From assembly GCF_014252955.1 (NCBI RefSeq), contig NZ_JACMIA010000001.1:2440258-2504257 (forward strand): DNA of 64,000 nucleotides, given 5' to 3'. Made by a program: the position numbers and the translations under genes. The first letter of the stretch is position 1. Each line of letters starts with the position of its first letter. Below are positions 18,401 through 30,508 of the stretch, piece by piece. The notes beneath the pieces are model-generated. The model did no database searches, was not told where the DNA came from, and saw only the letters and a list, made by a program, of their open reading frames with translations. Source of the DNA: Stappia sp. 28M-7. GTDB taxonomy: Bacteria; Pseudomonadota; Alphaproteobacteria; Rhizobiales; Stappiaceae.

Positions 18401-18643
18401 CGACGACATGTAGAGCATGTTGTCGACGCCGTTCACCTCGGCCTCGATGGGCGCGGCGACGGTCTCTTCCAGCACCTGTGCGCTGGCGCCGGTATAGCTG
18501 GCGGAGACGTTGACCACCGGCGGGGTGATGTTGGGGAACTGCTCGACCGGCAGCGACATGTAGCCAAGCGCGCCGGCGATCGTGATGACGATCGAGATGA
18601 CCAGCGCGAATTTCGGCCGGTTGATGAAGATCCGCGAGAACAT
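15494..18643 (-). CDS. RND efflux pump inner-membrane transporter (HAE1 family)
   Basis: This is a 1049-residue AcrB-like proton-driven drug exporter. It starts [20 protein letters not shown], has the usual duplicated layout of a transmembrane helix plus large periplasmic loop, and contains [17 protein letters not shown] with the paired aspartates of the proton relay and [19 protein letters not shown] ahead of the helix bundle. It lies 5 bp downstream of the adaptor gene and is co-transcribed with it. No outer-membrane factor and no regulator gene is next to the pair, so it must share a TolC-like channel encoded elsewhere. Substrates cannot be predicted. Confidence 0.95.
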   Translation of the reverse strand: MFSRIFINRPKFALVISIVITIAGALGYMSLPVEQFPNITPPVVNVSASYTGASAQVLEETVAAPIEAEVNGVDNMLYMSSNSSDNGSYSLNIVFDVGTDPDIAAVNVQNRVSQATSVLPADVTRSGVTVQKASTNMLLVVTLYSPNRTYDELFLANYASINLKDSLARVKGVGKADVLTDFAYGMRIWLDPNRLAALSMTPSDFIAAIQDQNLQVAAGQIGAPPAPDGQQFQYTVRAQGRLSTVEEFRNIVLRTGDDGALVRIGDVARVELGSQFYAASGRYDGNPATVLAVYQAPGANALAVAEGVRARLEELSKAFPEDVAYDIPFDTTEFVERSLDDVVMTLMMTFALVVAVVFVFLGNWRATIIPTVAIPVSLIGTFAVLLLAGMSLNTISLFALVLAIGIVVDDAIIVVENVERIIAEEGLSAKEATEKAMAQITTPVIATTLVLLAVFVPTIFMPGITGRLYSQFAVTISVSVVISSINALTLSPALCGLVLKARSGPPRGLLAVFEKGIGHARDGYVGVVSRLLPRSFLGLVGVAGAIALIVVMSGRLPQGFLPLEDQGYLMVDVQLPDGAALPRTTEITDRMEEMLEGVDGIQHIIMVNGFSILNSGLSPNAGMVIVKLKPWGERTTPELSADGILARLWATFATIPGANIIAFNAPPIPGLGTTAGVEMKVQQTGGGTPQDLSSAVGSLVYTANQQPSIAQAYSTFRANVPQLFVNLDRERAKLLGIRISDVFQTLQAYLGGYYVNDFNLFGRVYRVMIQAEGALRDRADDIAQLHVRNETGEMVPLRSIVSVENVLGPQILNRYNMFRSASVNAAPKAGMSTGDTITEMERGAAEALPSGYTYEWTGSALQQQGAGAVVVIVLMLSILFAYLFLVAQYESWSMPLAILMSVTVALLGAFAAVAATGSDVNLYTQIGMIMLVGLGAKNAILIVEFAMEEREKGKSIIAAAREAAHLRFRAVMMTALAFLLGVVPLVTASGAGAASQKAIGFAVFGGMLFATTLGVVLIPVLYVVMQILRERLKGIYAGADVARDETKPA

Positions 18644-18648
18644 CGGCG

Positions 18649-19794
18649 TTACTCCGCCGAGCCGGCGGCGAGCGCGGCGTTGACCGGCACGCCCGGGCGC
18701 ACCTTCTGCAGGCCGAGCGTGATCACCCGCTCACCCTCCTGCAGTCCCTTCGTCACGGCGAAATCCGCGTCGACCTGCTGGCCGAGCTCGACATAGCGCT
18801 GCTCGACGGTCTCGTTGCTGCCCACCACCAGCACGAAGGGGCCGCGCTGGTCGCGCTGCACCGCCGACTGCGGAATGAGGATCTCCTTCATCGACACCGG
18901 CGCTTCCACGACGACCTCGACGAAGGTACCGGCAACCAGGAGCAGGTCGGGATTGCGGAAGCGCCCGCGAACCGAGATCGTTCCCGTCTTCGGATCGACG
19001 ACATTGTCGATGAAGACGATCTCGCCGTCCTGTTCGTAGCGCGTGCCGTTGGGCAGGATCACGTGGATCCCCGGCAACTCGGCCTTGTCGTTGACTGCCT
19101 CCGCCGGATTCCCGCCGCGCACCGCGTCCAGATAGTCCTTCTCGCTGATCGCGAAGCTCACATACATCGGATCGGTGCGCACCAGCCGCGCGATCGGCCC
19201 GCTCGTCGGCCCCACCACATCGCCGACGCTGAAATTGCTCTTGCCGATCTTGCCGGCAAACGGCGCTGTCACGTCGGTGTAGCCGAGGTTGAGCTCGGCC
19301 TGGGTGATTGCGGCATTGGCCGCCGCGACCGAGGCATCGGCCTGCTCCTTGGCGGCGAGCGTCGCCTGGTACTTGGCCTGGGAAACATGGCCCTTGTCGA
19401 GCAGGTCCTTGTCGCGCTCCAGATCCGAGGCCTTCAGCGCCGCGTCGGCCGCCGCGCGTGCCGCATCCGCCTTTGCCGAGGCAAGAGCCGCCTCGTAGGG
19501 AGCCCGCTCGATGGTGAACAGCAGCTGGCCATCCTGAACGGTGGCGCCGTCATCGACATTCTTGGAGTTGAGGAAGCCGGAAACGCGGGCGATGAGATTC
19601 ACATCGTCGACCGCCTGCACGCGCCCGACGAAACGGACGGACTGGCGCACCTCCTTGGAGACGGCCGCGGCGACGGTGACGGAAGGAGGAGGCGCTTCCT
19701 GTGTTGCGCTGTCCTGCGACGGATTGCAGGCGGCCAGCGCGATGGCAAGACCAGGAACGAGGCTCACGCGCAGGAACGAACGCAACTGGGCCAT
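18649..19794 (-). CDS. RND efflux pump periplasmic adaptor (MFP) lipoprotein
   Basis: This is a 381-residue membrane-fusion protein linking the RND pump to an outer-membrane channel. GGAGG 8 nt before the ATG at 19794 fixes the start. A lipobox (ALAAC) shows lipid anchoring at the inner membrane. The order is lipoyl half ([19 protein letters not shown]), an alpha-helical hairpin rich in Ala ([20 protein letters not shown]), the second lipoyl half ([19 protein letters not shown]), then beta-barrel and membrane-proximal domains. It is first in a two-gene operon with the transporter. Confidence 0.93.
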   Translation of the reverse strand: MAQLRSFLRVSLVPGLAIALAACNPSQDSATQEAPPPSVTVAAAVSKEVRQSVRFVGRVQAVDDVNLIARVSGFLNSKNVDDGATVQDGQLLFTIERAPYEAALASAKADAARAAADAALKASDLERDKDLLDKGHVSQAKYQATLAAKEQADASVAAANAAITQAELNLGYTDVTAPFAGKIGKSNFSVGDVVGPTSGPIARLVRTDPMYVSFAISEKDYLDAVRGGNPAEAVNDKAELPGIHVILPNGTRYEQDGEIVFIDNVVDPKTGTISVRGRFRNPDLLLVAGTFVEVVVEAPVSMKEILIPQSAVQRDQRGPFVLVVGSNETVEQRYVELGQQVDADFAVTKGLQEGERVITLGLQKVRPGVPVNAALAAGSAE

Positions 19795-19914
19795 GATTGT
19801 AACCTCCCCCGAGCCCTGGCTACCAGGCACCCGTCTAGCGGACGAACGAGAACGGGCGATGACGCCCCTTCCCGCACGACCGTTTTGCAACTTTTGGAAG
19901 GTTACGCAGGCATT

Positions 19915-20781
19915 TCAGTCAAAGACAAGCGCCAATCCGAAGTGGTCCCCGGCTGGCAGAACCAGCCCTTCGGGCGCGTCCACCACACCCAGCGACGCGT
20001 CCCGAAGGGTCCGCGCCAGATGATCGCGATCGCGCGAGCGCAGGCCGAGCGCGGCAATTGCCGAACCGCCAGGGCCAATCTGCGGCGCATCGATTCCATA
20101 GAGGGAGGAGAACGCTGCCGGGGGCATCAGATGCAACCGGCCGCGCGGCGTCTCGATGGTGATTCCAAGGCTCGTCGCCCGCATCTCCCGCCGGCCCGTG
20201 AAGGCTGCGTAGAAGATGTGCTGCTCGGCCGGTTCGTCGCAGACGATCACGACCGATTCGAGCGCGGCAACGCCATTGGGATGGGCCTGATACTCGGCCG
20301 ACCAGAAGTTCTCCGGATAGCGGTTCAGGCAAGTGAAGAAGCCGTGCGCGGGATCGCTGTCGTTGCGCACGAAGGTCAGGTCGAAGCCGACCTTGCGGAT
20401 GCCACCGTCGGGCAGTGTCTGCTCGCGGCCGAAAGAGAACGGCGCATAGACATGCAGGCCGGCCTGCTCGAAATCGCGGCGGTCGGCAGCCGGGTCGCGG
20501 CTTTCCATGACCAGCATCGACACGCCCTCGCGCGATTTCACGAAATCGCGGTTGAACGCACCGAAGGAAAAGCTGTTGTCCGCTGCTTCCGGAATCAGCG
20601 TCTCGTCGCCGATTCCGAGGATCTCGATGAAGAACCCGTCGAGCTGGACGAGATGGTTTTCCGTGCCCCAGGGATGGCGGGCGCGCGCCGTCACGCGAAA
20701 GCCCGCCTGTTCCATGAAGCGGGCGGCAGCGGCAAGATCGCGCACCGTCCAGACCACGTGATCGAAACCGCGTGCGGTCAT
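19915..20781 (-). CDS. VOC-family (glyoxalase/dioxygenase fold) protein
   Basis: This 288-residue protein has the vicinal-oxygen-chelate fold of the glyoxalase-like type. It begins FDHVVWTVRDLAAAARFMEQAGF, a typical first betaalphabetabetabeta module with His8, and continues GTENHLVQLDGFFIEILGIG, which supplies a Glu late in the module. A second module follows (LESVVIVCDEPAEQHIFYAAFTG). Metal-dependent isomerase, lyase or dioxygenase activity is possible, but the substrate is unknown. It lies 40 bp upstream of the pyrG stop region, facing the same way, and may be transcribed with pyrG. Confidence 0.85.
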   Translation of the reverse strand: MTARGFDHVVWTVRDLAAAARFMEQAGFRVTARARHPWGTENHLVQLDGFFIEILGIGDETLIPEAADNSFSFGAFNRDFVKSREGVSMLVMESRDPAADRRDFEQAGLHVYAPFSFGREQTLPDGGIRKVGFDLTFVRNDSDPAHGFFTCLNRYPENFWSAEYQAHPNGVAALESVVIVCDEPAEQHIFYAAFTGRREMRATSLGITIETPRGRLHLMPPAAFSSLYGIDAPQIGPGGSAIAALGLRSRDRDHLARTLRDASLGVVDAPEGLVLPAGDHFGLALVFD

Positions 20782-20821
20782 TGTCCTCTCCCCTGCCCCG
20801 GTATGTCCGGCCCGGCCGTCC

Positions 20822-22570
<1,749 letters not shown>

Positions 22571-22939
22571 TTACTGCGCCGCCGGAACCTGAGGTCCGGC
22601 GGGCGTCTCGGGCGGACGCAGCTGGTCGAGAATGCCGTTGCCGGAGCCCGACGTTCCCTCGCCTGCCGGCGCGGTCTGCGTACCGGGCACGGCATCCAGG
22701 ATGGACGCCGGGCGATCGCTGTTCTTTGCCAGCATGGCAAGTCCCAGCGAGGTCGCGAAGAAGACTGCAGCCAGGATGGCGGTGGCGCGGGTCAGCACGT
22801 TGCCGCTGCCGCGGCTGGACATCATCCCGCCGCCGCCGCCGCCGATGCCCAGGGCACCGCCCTCGGAACGCTGCAGAAGAACCACGAGGACGAGCGCAAG
22901 CACGACCATCAGGTGAATAACGATGACAACGGTTTCCAT
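22571..22939 (-). CDS. secG: SecG, preprotein translocase subunit
   Basis: SecG is a small accessory subunit of the SecYEG channel. The protein has 122 residues with two transmembrane segments (VVIVIHLMVVLALVLVVLLQ and ILAAVFFATSLGLAMLA) joined by the glycine-rich family loop (GGALGIGGGGGGMMSSRG). The C-terminal tail is Gly/Pro rich and poorly conserved. I start it at the ATG at 22939; a TTG two codons upstream is also in frame. It lies between tpiA and pyrG in the standard rhizobial order. Confidence 0.93.
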   Translation of the reverse strand: METVVIVIHLMVVLALVLVVLLQRSEGGALGIGGGGGGMMSSRGSGNVLTRATAILAAVFFATSLGLAMLAKNSDRPASILDAVPGTQTAPAGEGTSGSGNGILDQLRPPETPAGPQVPAAQ

Positions 22940-23072
22940 CGACAACCAGTCTTTCGTGTTCGGATTGGAGCGGGTTCTACACCAATGCCGTCATGGTTTC
23001 CACCCTTGATCGGCCCCGGCCCCGCTCATGGCAGCCACCTGCTGCCCGCATGGCGAAAGCTATGCCGGCAGA

Positions 23073-23831
23073 TCAGCCGGCAGCCTTTGCAATCGCAAGG
23101 AAATCCGGGGCCTTCAGGCTGGCGCCGCCGACCAGCGCGCCGTCGACATTGTCCACCGACAACAGCTCGCCGGCATTGGCCGGCTTCACCGAGCCGCCGT
23201 AAAGCAGCCGGATCGACGCAGCCGAGGGTCCGAACCGTCCCTGCAGTTCCTTGCGCATATAGGCATGCATCTCGGCAACATCATCCACCGTCGGCGTCAG
23301 GCCGGTGCCGATGGCCCAGACCGGCTCGTAGGCAACGACCAGCCGGGCGCCGTACGCCCCGTCCGGCACCGAGCCGGCAAGCTGTGCGCCGACCACCTCG
23401 AGAGCCTTGCCGGCCTTGCGCTCGGCTTCCGTCTCGCCGACGCAGACGATGGCGACAAGACCCGCACGCCAGGCCGCTTCCGCCTTGGCCCGCACCAGGG
23501 CATCGCTCTCGCCGTGGTCGGCCCGGCGCTCGGAATGGCCGACGATGATCCAGCGCGCACCGGAATCGGCCAGCATCTCGGCCGAGATGTCGCCGGTATG
23601 GGCGCCGCTTGCGGCGGTGTGGCAGTCCTGCCCGCCGATGCTCAAGCCGCTGTCTCCGGCTGCCGCCGCCGCTGCCGCGACCAGCGTCGCGGGCGGGCAG
23701 ATCGCCATGTCCACGCTTGCCGCCAGACCGCCGGCCGCCGCCTCCGCCATCGACCGCAGTTCGCCGAGCGCGGTCGCCAGCCCGTTCATCTTCCAGTTTC
23801 CGGCGATCAGCGGCTTGTTCTTCTCGGTCAT
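23073..23831 (-). CDS. tpiA: triose-phosphate isomerase
   Basis: This glycolytic enzyme interconverts glyceraldehyde-3-phosphate and dihydroxyacetone phosphate. The protein has 252 residues and starts at 23831 with GAGG 8 nt upstream. Active-site residues are visible: Asn and Lys in AGNWKMNG, the catalytic His in VGHSERR, and the catalytic Glu in [11 protein letters not shown]. The phosphate-gripping loop GGSVKPAN follows. It is divergent from the ppiD-trpDC operon. Confidence 0.96.
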   Translation of the reverse strand: MTEKNKPLIAGNWKMNGLATALGELRSMAEAAAGGLAASVDMAICPPATLVAAAAAAAGDSGLSIGGQDCHTAASGAHTGDISAEMLADSGARWIIVGHSERRADHGESDALVRAKAEAAWRAGLVAIVCVGETEAERKAGKALEVVGAQLAGSVPDGAYGARLVVAYEPVWAIGTGLTPTVDDVAEMHAYMRKELQGRFGPSAASIRLLYGGSVKPANAGELLSVDNVDGALVGGASLKAPDFLAIAKAAG

Positions 23832-24056
23832 TTCGACATCCTCGGCTGGCATTCGGTCGGCGGTTGGCTTCTGCGCGAAAGGCAGGTTCAGCGCCGGTGC
23901 TACCAGAATTTCCGCCTCGTTCAAGACGATACGGCGCAAGCCTTTGCCTGTGCCTTGCTCCTGCGGGCCCGCGTCTCTATGATCCGCCCGCTCTCGCTCG
24001 GATTTTACCCAAGGTCCGGGCCGTATCCTGTTGCCTCAGTAACGACGGAACCTGCA

Positions 24057-25946
24057 ATGCTCGACACTCTGCGCAGCGGCGCAAAGTCATGGATTTCCAA
24101 ACTCCTGATCGGTCTTCTCGTCATCAGCTTCGCGATCTGGGGCATTTCGGGTGATCTTCTCAATGTCGGCGGCGACCAGGTCGCGACCGTGGGCGACCGC
24201 AAGATCTCGATCGTCGACTTCGACAATGCCTATCGGCGCGAGCTCGACACGATCGGCCGCAACATCGGCCGGCCGCTGTCCACCGTCGAAGGCGCCTCGC
24301 TCGGCATTCCGGCGCAGGTGCTCGGCCGCATGATCGCCGAGGCCGCGCTGAACGAGACGGCCGAGAGCTACAATATCGGCGTTTCCGATCAGGAACTGGT
24401 CCGTCTCATCCAGGAGGCTCCGGCCTTCCAGGCGCCGGGCGGCGGATTCGACCGCGCCCAGCTCGCCCGCGTATTGCAGGCCAACGGCCTGACCGAGGAC
24501 GCCTTCGTCGCCGAGCGCCGCCTGCTCGAGGAGCGCCGCCAGATCGCCGACGCGATCAGCGGCGGCCTTGCGACCCCGGCGGCCATGCTGGAGGCGTTCA
24601 ACCAGCACGCCAATGAAGAGCGCAGCGTGGACTACGTGGAATTCGGCGCCGATCAGGCCGGCGACATTCCCGCCCCGACGGACAGCGAGCTCGCCACATA
24701 TTTCGAGGCCAATAAGGACACGTTCCGCGCGCCCGAATACCGCAAGGTCGCGCTGCTGTCGCTGACGCCCGAGCGCCTGGCGCGCCCGGACGAGGTCAGC
24801 GAAGACGACGTGCGCCAGGAATACCAGGCCTCCGGCGACCGCTTCGGCGAGCCGGAGCGCCGCCGCATCCTGCAGCTTCCGCTGCCCGACGCGGCCGCGG
24901 TCGAGGCTGTCCGCACCGCACTTTCGGAAGGCAAGACCTTCGACGACATCCTGGCCGAGCGCGGCCTGACGGAAACGCAGGTCGAGCTGGGCAACATGGC
25001 CCGCACGGACCTGCTCGATCCGGCCATCGCCGAGGCAGCCTTCTCGCTCGCCGAGGGACAGACTTCCGACATCGTCGAGGGACGCCTGACCTCGGTCCTG
25101 CTCAAGGTCGCCGAGATCACCGAGGCGCATCAGTCGCCGGTGGAGGAGGTCGCTCCCGAGCTGCGCAAGGAAATCGCACTGCGACAGGCGCAGCGCGAGG
25201 TGCTGGACCTGCATGACGAGATCGAGGACGCCCGCGCCGGCGGCGCGACGCTGCAGGAGGTCGCCGAGCGATTCTCCCTGACCCTCGACACGCCGGCCGC
25301 CTTCGACAGCGCCGGCAAGGACGAGGCCGGCAACGCGGTTGAGCTGCCGGACGCCAACGACCTGATCTCCGACGTCTTCGAGAGCGATGTCGGCATCGAG
25401 GCCGATATGCTGCAGCTCGGCCGCGACGGGTTCCTGTGGTTCGAGGTGCGCGAAGTCGTTCCGGCCCGCGACCGCACGCTGGACGAAGTACGCCAGCAGG
25501 TCGTCGACGCCTGGACCGCGCAGCAGCGCACCGAGCGTCTCGACGCCCTTGCCTCCTCCATCGTGGAAGAGGTCCGCGGCGGCAAGTCGCTGCAGGACGT
25601 GGCGACCGAGCGTGGCCTGACGGTTGCCTCGGCCAGCGGCATCAAGCGCAATGGCGCCAATGGCCCCCTGCCCGCCTCCGCCATCCCGGCCGTCTTCTCC
25701 GGCCCGGTCGGCACGCTCGGCAGCGCCGCGCGCGAGGGCGACCGTCGCCTGGTCTTCCGCGTGACGGGCGCCTCGGCTCCGGCCTTCTTCCGCGAGGCCG
25801 GCGAGATCGCCGCGCTCGACCAGCGGCTGGCCGAGGCTCTGCAGAACTCGATCATCGGTCAGTATGTCGGTGAGCGCGAGGCGCGGCTCGGCGTCAGCGT
25901 CAACCAGGCCAACATCAACCGGGTGCTCGGCCAGGGCGGCAGCTGA
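24057..25946 (+). CDS. PpiD/SurA-like periplasmic peptidyl-prolyl isomerase, membrane anchored
   Basis: This is a 629-residue folding helper. An N-terminal transmembrane anchor ([19 protein letters not shown]) precedes a SurA-N-like chaperone region ([19 protein letters not shown]). A parvulin-type domain follows, somewhat degenerate, in the [15 protein letters not shown] to [12 protein letters not shown] stretch. The protein acts at the periplasmic face of the translocon. The start at 24057 ([11 protein letters not shown]) is fixed by the anchor; the same frame is open for another kilobase upstream without coding character. trpD follows 34 bp downstream. The name ppiD would fit, but it may lack true isomerase activity. 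Confidence 0.88.
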   Translation: MLDTLRSGAKSWISKLLIGLLVISFAIWGISGDLLNVGGDQVATVGDRKISIVDFDNAYRRELDTIGRNIGRPLSTVEGASLGIPAQVLGRMIAEAALNETAESYNIGVSDQELVRLIQEAPAFQAPGGGFDRAQLARVLQANGLTEDAFVAERRLLEERRQIADAISGGLATPAAMLEAFNQHANEERSVDYVEFGADQAGDIPAPTDSELATYFEANKDTFRAPEYRKVALLSLTPERLARPDEVSEDDVRQEYQASGDRFGEPERRRILQLPLPDAAAVEAVRTALSEGKTFDDILAERGLTETQVELGNMARTDLLDPAIAEAAFSLAEGQTSDIVEGRLTSVLLKVAEITEAHQSPVEEVAPELRKEIALRQAQREVLDLHDEIEDARAGGATLQEVAERFSLTLDTPAAFDSAGKDEAGNAVELPDANDLISDVFESDVGIEADMLQLGRDGFLWFEVREVVPARDRTLDEVRQQVVDAWTAQQRTERLDALASSIVEEVRGGKSLQDVATERGLTVASASGIKRNGANGPLPASAIPAVFSGPVGTLGSAAREGDRRLVFRVTGASAPAFFREAGEIAALDQRLAEALQNSIIGQYVGEREARLGVSVNQANINRVLGQGGS

Positions 25947-25980
25947 TGCCGCCCCGGGTCCCTTTCGGGAGGACGTTGAT

Positions 25981-27009
25981 ATGAGCAACCTCAAGAGCCT
26001 GATCGCAAAGGCCGCCGACGGGCACGCCCTGTCGCGCGCAGAAGCCCAGTCCGCCTTCGACATCATCATGTCGGGCGCGGCGACCCCTGCGCAGATCGGC
26101 GGCTTCCTGATGGCGCTGCGGGTGCGCGGCGAGACCGTCGACGAGATCGCCGGCGCCGTCGCCACCATGCGCTCCAAGATGGTTCCGGTCTCCGCTCCGG
26201 CCGATGCGGTCGACGTGGTGGGCACCGGCGGCGATGCCTCCGGCAGCTACAACATCTCCACCTGCTCGGCCTTCGTGGTCGCCGGCTGCGGCGTCCATGT
26301 CGCCAAGCACGGCAACCGTTCGCTGTCGTCCAAGTCGGGCGCAGCCGACGTGCTGGCCGCGCTCGGCGTCGACATCGACATCAGCCCGGCGCAGATCTCC
26401 CGCTGCATCCGCGAGGCGGGCCTCGGCTTCATGTTCGCGCCGAACCATCATTCGGCGATGAAGCATGTCGGTCCGGCGCGCACCGAGCTCGGCACCCGCA
26501 CGATCTTCAACCTGCTCGGCCCGCTGTCCAACCCGGCCGGCGTCAAGCGTCAGATGGTCGGCGTCTTCGCCCCGCAATGGGTCGAGCCGATCGCCCGCGT
26601 GCTTGCCGCGCTCGGTTCGGAATCGGCCTGGGTGGTGCACGGCTCCGACGGGCTCGACGAAATCACCACGACCGGCCCGACCAGCGTTGCCGCGCTGGAG
26701 AACGGCGAGATCCGCCTGTTCGAGATCTCGCCGAAGGATGTCGGCCTTGCGTTCCACGACCCCGCCGACCTGAAGGGCGGCGAGGCGCCGGAAAACGCCG
26801 TCGCGCTCAAGGCCGTGCTGGAGGGCGAAAAGTCCGCCTATCGCGACACGGTGCTGATGAATGCCGGCGCGACGCTGGTGGTCGCCGGCCGCGCACCGAG
26901 CCTTGCCGAGGGCGTCGCGATGGCCGCGAATGCCATCGACAGCGGCAATGCGCTGGCGCGCCTGTCGCGTCTCGTCGAGGTGTCGAACGAGGTGCGCGGC
27001 GATGGCTGA
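25981..27009 (+). CDS. trpD: anthranilate phosphoribosyltransferase
   Basis: The enzyme catalyses the second step of tryptophan synthesis, joining anthranilate to PRPP. The protein has 342 residues. The PRPP-binding motif [16 protein letters not shown] and the anthranilate-site [17 protein letters not shown] are intact. GGGAGG 7 nt before the ATG at 25981 fixes the start. No trpG lies next to it; in Rhizobiales the glutaminase is usually fused to TrpE elsewhere. Its last 8 bp overlap trpC. Confidence 0.96.
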   Translation: MSNLKSLIAKAADGHALSRAEAQSAFDIIMSGAATPAQIGGFLMALRVRGETVDEIAGAVATMRSKMVPVSAPADAVDVVGTGGDASGSYNISTCSAFVVAGCGVHVAKHGNRSLSSKSGAADVLAALGVDIDISPAQISRCIREAGLGFMFAPNHHSAMKHVGPARTELGTRTIFNLLGPLSNPAGVKRQMVGVFAPQWVEPIARVLAALGSESAWVVHGSDGLDEITTTGPTSVAALENGEIRLFEISPKDVGLAFHDPADLKGGEAPENAVALKAVLEGEKSAYRDTVLMNAGATLVVAGRAPSLAEGVAMAANAIDSGNALARLSRLVEVSNEVRGDG

Positions 27010-27811
27010 CATCCTGGAAAAGATCGGCGCCTACAAGCGCGAGGAGATCGCCGCCGCCAAGGCCGCCGTGCCGCAGGCCGAGATCGAGCGGCGCGCCGCC
27101 GAATCCGACGCCCCGCGCGGCTTCCTGAACGCGCTGCGCGCCCGCAAGGACGCCGGCGAGTTCGGCCTGATCGCCGAGATCAAGAAGGCAAGCCCGTCCA
27201 AGGGCCTGATCCGCGCCGACTTCGATCCGCCGGCGCTGGCCCGCGCCTATGAGGCCGGCGGCGCCGCCTGCCTCTCCGTACTGACTGACACCCCGTCCTT
27301 CCAGGGCGCGCCGGAGTTCCTGGTCGCGGCGCGTGCAGCCACCGCGCTTCCGGCCCTGCGCAAGGATTTCCTCTACGACACCTATCAGGTGTTCGAGGCC
27401 CGCGCCTGGGGCGCCGACTGCATCCTGATCATCATGGCCGCCGTCGACGACGCGCTGGCCGCCGATCTGGAGGCGACCGCCTTCGGCCTCGGCATGGACG
27501 TGCTGGTCGAGGTGCACGACGCGGACGAGCTGGAGCGCGCGCTGCGCCTCACCTCGCCGATGATCGGCATCAACAACCGCAACCTGAAGACATTCGAAAC
27601 GCGGCTGGAAACCAGCGAGACGCTGGCCGGACTGATCCCGGACGACCGTCTCGTCGTCGGCGAATCCGGCCTGTTCACCCCGCAGGACCTTGCCCGGATG
27701 GAACGCTGCGGCATCTCCACCTTCCTGATCGGCGAGAGCCTGATGCGCCAGGACGATGTGGCCGGCGCAACGCGCGCGCTGCTGGCGCGTCCCGGACTTG
27801 CGGCGGAGTAG
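27002..27811 (+). CDS. trpC: indole-3-glycerol phosphate synthase
   Basis: The enzyme closes the indole ring in tryptophan synthesis. The 269-residue TIM-barrel protein shows the family motifs [14 protein letters not shown] (catalytic Lys), [28 protein letters not shown] and VGESGL. The start overlaps trpD by 8 bp, which implies coupled translation. It is a monofunctional TrpC, not fused to TrpF. moaC follows after 3 bp, tying tryptophan and molybdopterin genes into one transcript, a layout common in Rhizobiales. Confidence 0.97.
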   Translation: MADILEKIGAYKREEIAAAKAAVPQAEIERRAAESDAPRGFLNALRARKDAGEFGLIAEIKKASPSKGLIRADFDPPALARAYEAGGAACLSVLTDTPSFQGAPEFLVAARAATALPALRKDFLYDTYQVFEARAWGADCILIIMAAVDDALAADLEATAFGLGMDVLVEVHDADELERALRLTSPMIGINNRNLKTFETRLETSETLAGLIPDDRLVVGESGLFTPQDLARMERCGISTFLIGESLMRQDDVAGATRALLARPGLAAE

Positions 27812-27814
27812 GAC

Positions 27815-28336
27815 ATGGCTGGCACATCTTCTGGAGACGCTTCCCCGCGCTTGACCCATCTGGACGAGAGCGGCGCGGCCAACATGGTCGACGTCTCGAC
27901 CAAGGAGGTCACCTCCCGCGAGGCGCAGGCCGAAGGCCATGTGCGCATGAAGCCGGAAACGCTGGCGCTGATCCTGTCCGGTTCGGCCAAGAAGGGCGAC
28001 GTCATCGCCACCGCCCGCATCGCCGGCATCATGGCCGCCAAGCGCACCCACGAGCTGGTGCCGCTCTGCCATCCCCTGCTGCTGTCCAAGGTCGCCGTCG
28101 ACATCGTGCCGGACGAGGCGCTCCCGGGCCTGCGCGTCACCGCGATGGCCCGCGTTTCGGGCCAGACCGGCGTCGAGATGGAGGCGCTGACCGCCTGCTC
28201 GGTCACCTGCCTGACGATCTACGACATGGCCAAGGCCGTCGACCGCGGCATGACCATCGGCGGCATCCGCGTCCTTGCCAAGTCCGGCGGCAAGTCCGGC
28301 GACTGGACCGCGGCGAGCGAAACGAACCCCGCCTGA
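27815..28336 (+). CDS. moaC: MoaC, cyclic pyranopterin monophosphate synthase
   Basis: MoaC makes cyclic pyranopterin monophosphate, the first stable intermediate of molybdenum cofactor. The protein has 173 residues with the usual motifs: [14 protein letters not shown], the [18 protein letters not shown] region, [11 protein letters not shown] and [20 protein letters not shown], and the final Lys-rich LAKSGGKSG. It sits between trpC and moeA. Its product path is needed for SoxC in this window. Confidence 0.97.
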   Translation: MAGTSSGDASPRLTHLDESGAANMVDVSTKEVTSREAQAEGHVRMKPETLALILSGSAKKGDVIATARIAGIMAAKRTHELVPLCHPLLLSKVAVDIVPDEALPGLRVTAMARVSGQTGVEMEALTACSVTCLTIYDMAKAVDRGMTIGGIRVLAKSGGKSGDWTAASETNPA

Positions 28337-28368
28337 CACAAGGCCAACTGACATGAGGCACTGCTGAC

Positions 28369-29583
28369 ATGGCGCTGATCTCGGTCGACGAAGCCCTGTC
28401 GCGACTTCTCGGCGACGTCGAGCCGCTCGGCTCCGAGACCGTGCCGCTCGCACTGGCCAATGGCCGCGTGCTGGCTGCCGACCTTGCCGCGACCCGCACC
28501 CAGCCGCCCTTCGCCGCCTCCGCCATGGACGGCTATGCCGTGCGCGCGGCCGATATCGCCACCGTTCCGGCCGTGCTCAAGCTGATCGGCGAAGCCCCCG
28601 CGGGCCGCGCCTTCTCCGGCACCATCGGAGCGGGCGAGACCGTGCGCATCTTCACCGGCGCACCGCTTCCCGAAGGCAGCGACACGATCCTGATCCAGGA
28701 AAACGCCGAGCGCGACGGCGAGCGCGTCACCGCGCTGGAAAGCGCACCGCTCGGCCGTTTCGTGCGCCCCGCCGGGCTTGATTTCAAGGTTGGCGAAACG
28801 CTGCTGAGCGCCGGTACGCGGCTCGACTATCGCCGCCTTGCGCTGGCGGCCGCCATGAACCATCCCGTGCTTGAGCTGCGCCGCCGACCGAAGGTGGCGA
28901 TCCTGGCGACGGGCGACGAACTGGTCGAACCGGGGGAGCAGCCGGGGCCCGACCAGATCATCGCCTCCAACCATGCGGGCATTGCCGCCCTGGTCGAGGA
29001 TTGCGGCGGCGAGCCGCTGCAGCTCGGCATCGCCTCCGACCGGCGCGAGCATATCGCGGAGAAGATCGCCGAGGCGCGAGCCGTCGGAGCCGACATCCTC
29101 GTCACGCTTGGCGGGGCCTCCGTCGGCGACCACGATCTGGTGCAGGAAGTGCTTGCCGCCTCAGGCATGGAACTCGGCTTCTGGCGCATCGCCATGCGGC
29201 CGGGCAAGCCGCTGATGGCCGGCCGCATCGAGGGCATGCGCGTGCTCGGCCTGCCGGGCAATCCGGTCTCAAGCCTCGTCTGCGGCGTTCTCTTCCTGCG
29301 TCCGCTGATCGACGCCCTGCTCGGCCGCCCGCCGCGCCGGCGCGATGCCGAACTGCTGCCGCTGACCGCCGATATCGGCGGCAATGACCAGCGCGAGGAC
29401 TATCTGCGGGCGCGCATCCTGCGCCAGGACGACGGCACGGAGCGTGTCGCCCCGTTCGAGCGGCAGGACTCCTCCATGCTGGCAACGCTCACCCGCGCCG
29501 ATGCGCTGGTGGTGCGCCCGCCCCATGCGCCCCCCCTGCCCGCCGGCACGCCGGTGCCGGTCCTGCGCCTGCCGCAGGGCTGA
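28369..29583 (+). CDS. moeA: MoeA, molybdopterin molybdenumtransferase
   Basis: MoeA inserts molybdenum into adenylylated molybdopterin. The protein has 404 residues in the usual order: an N-terminal region with PPFAASAMDGYAVR, the substrate-binding GAPLPEGSDTILIQE, the MoaB/Mog fold segment VAILATGDELVEPGE and VTLGGASVGDHDLV, the MRPGKPLMAG loop, and the C-terminal MoeA domain IV. It lies 32 bp after moaC, in the same operon. Confidence 0.96.
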   Translation: MALISVDEALSRLLGDVEPLGSETVPLALANGRVLAADLAATRTQPPFAASAMDGYAVRAADIATVPAVLKLIGEAPAGRAFSGTIGAGETVRIFTGAPLPEGSDTILIQENAERDGERVTALESAPLGRFVRPAGLDFKVGETLLSAGTRLDYRRLALAAAMNHPVLELRRRPKVAILATGDELVEPGEQPGPDQIIASNHAGIAALVEDCGGEPLQLGIASDRREHIAEKIAEARAVGADILVTLGGASVGDHDLVQEVLAASGMELGFWRIAMRPGKPLMAGRIEGMRVLGLPGNPVSSLVCGVLFLRPLIDALLGRPPRRRDAELLPLTADIGGNDQREDYLRARILRQDDGTERVAPFERQDSSMLATLTRADALVVRPPHAPPLPAGTPVPVLRLPQG

Positions 29584-29628
29584 GCCGACCCCGCGCCCTA
29601 CCGCTTCCCGTTTCGTTCCCTATGGGCA

Positions 29629-29674
29629 TTGTGGAACAAGGCAGGAACGGTTAGACTATGTTCATGATTTGTAC
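29629..29674 (+). promoter_or_regulatory. lexA promoter with two LexA boxes
   Basis: A perfect alphaproteobacterial LexA box GAAC-N7-GAAC lies at 29634-29648. A second near-perfect one, GTTC-N7-GTAC, lies at 29660-29674. The first fills the spacer of a candidate promoter: TTGTGG (29629-29634), 17 bp, TAGACT (29652-29657). The second covers the expected transcription start. This indicates autorepression of lexA. Confidence 0.82.
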
Positions 29675-29757
29675 ATAGCCTGAGTCGCAGGCAGCGATCG
29701 GCAGCAGCCGGCCGATATCGGCCAGGCCTTGCGTGCCAGAGCGGGGGACCCAAGCGC

Positions 29758-30474
29758 ATGTTGACGCGCAAGCAGCACGAATTGCTCCTGTTCATCCACG
29801 AACGGCTGAAGGAAACCGGTGTTCCTCCCTCGTTCGACGAGATGAAGGACGCGCTCGATCTGCGGTCCAAGTCCGGCATCCACCGGCTGATCACCGCGCT
29901 GGAAGAGCGCGGGTTCATTCGCCGCCTGCCGAACCGCGCCCGGGCGCTGGAGATCGTCAAGCTGCCGGAATCGGTTGCGCTCGGCCTTGCCTCGCAGCGC
30001 GGCCAGGGCTTCTCGCCCTCCGTCATCGAAGGATCTCTCGGCAAGACGCCGCCGGTGGAAACAGCCCCAGCCCCACCGCCCGCGGCCAATGACAGCGTCG
30101 AGATCCCGGTCATGGGCCGCATTGCCGCCGGCGTACCGATCGAGGCGATCCAGTCCCACAGCCACACCATCGCCATGCCGGCCGACCTGCTCGGCAACGG
30201 CGAGCACTACGCGCTGGAAGTGCGCGGCGATTCCATGATCGAGGCCGGCATTCTCGACGGCGACACCGTGGTGATCCGCCGTTCCGACAGCGCCGACAGC
30301 GGCGACATCGTCGTCGCCCTGATCGACGACGAGGAAGCGACGTTGAAGCGCCTGCGCAAGAAGGGCGCGTCCGTTGCGCTGGAGGCCGCAAACCCGGCCT
30401 ACGAAACCCGCATCTTCGGTCCGGGACGCGTGCGCATCCAGGGCAAGCTCGTCTCGCTGTTCCGTCGCTATTGA
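29758..30474 (+). CDS. lexA: LexA repressor
   Basis: LexA is the master repressor of the SOS response, 238 residues. The N-terminal winged helix begins [17 protein letters not shown], and its recognition region [18 protein letters not shown] is typical. The autocleavage site is Ala124-Gly125 ([10 protein letters not shown]), with catalytic Ser159 (RGDSMIEAG) and Lys197 (ATLKRL). A Pro/Ala-rich linker separates the domains and is somewhat longer than in E. coli, as is usual in alphaproteobacteria. It is preceded by two LexA boxes. A second LexA-box pair in this window controls the small gene at 55902. Confidence 0.97.
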   Translation: MLTRKQHELLLFIHERLKETGVPPSFDEMKDALDLRSKSGIHRLITALEERGFIRRLPNRARALEIVKLPESVALGLASQRGQGFSPSVIEGSLGKTPPVETAPAPPPAANDSVEIPVMGRIAAGVPIEAIQSHSHTIAMPADLLGNGEHYALEVRGDSMIEAGILDGDTVVIRRSDSADSGDIVVALIDDEEATLKRLRKKGASVALEAANPAYETRIFGPGRVRIQGKLVSLFRRY

Positions 30475-30508
30475 GGCCGCGCGCCGGACGGGGCTCCTGG
30501 CAGGCGGG

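Noticed and set aside
15749-18796. Long plus-strand open frame opposite the RND transporter gene
   Set aside because: Same artefact: its composition is the antisense image of an AcrB-like gene and no start context is credible.
23028-24056. N-terminal extension of the folding-factor frame back through tpiA
   Set aside because: It runs antisense to tpiA and would put a long unrelated sequence before a clear membrane anchor; the start at 24057 fits the family.
24087-26225. Minus-strand open frame of about 700 codons opposite the folding-factor gene
   Set aside because: Antisense to a gene with clear anchor and chaperone domains; no ribosome site and no recognisable domain.
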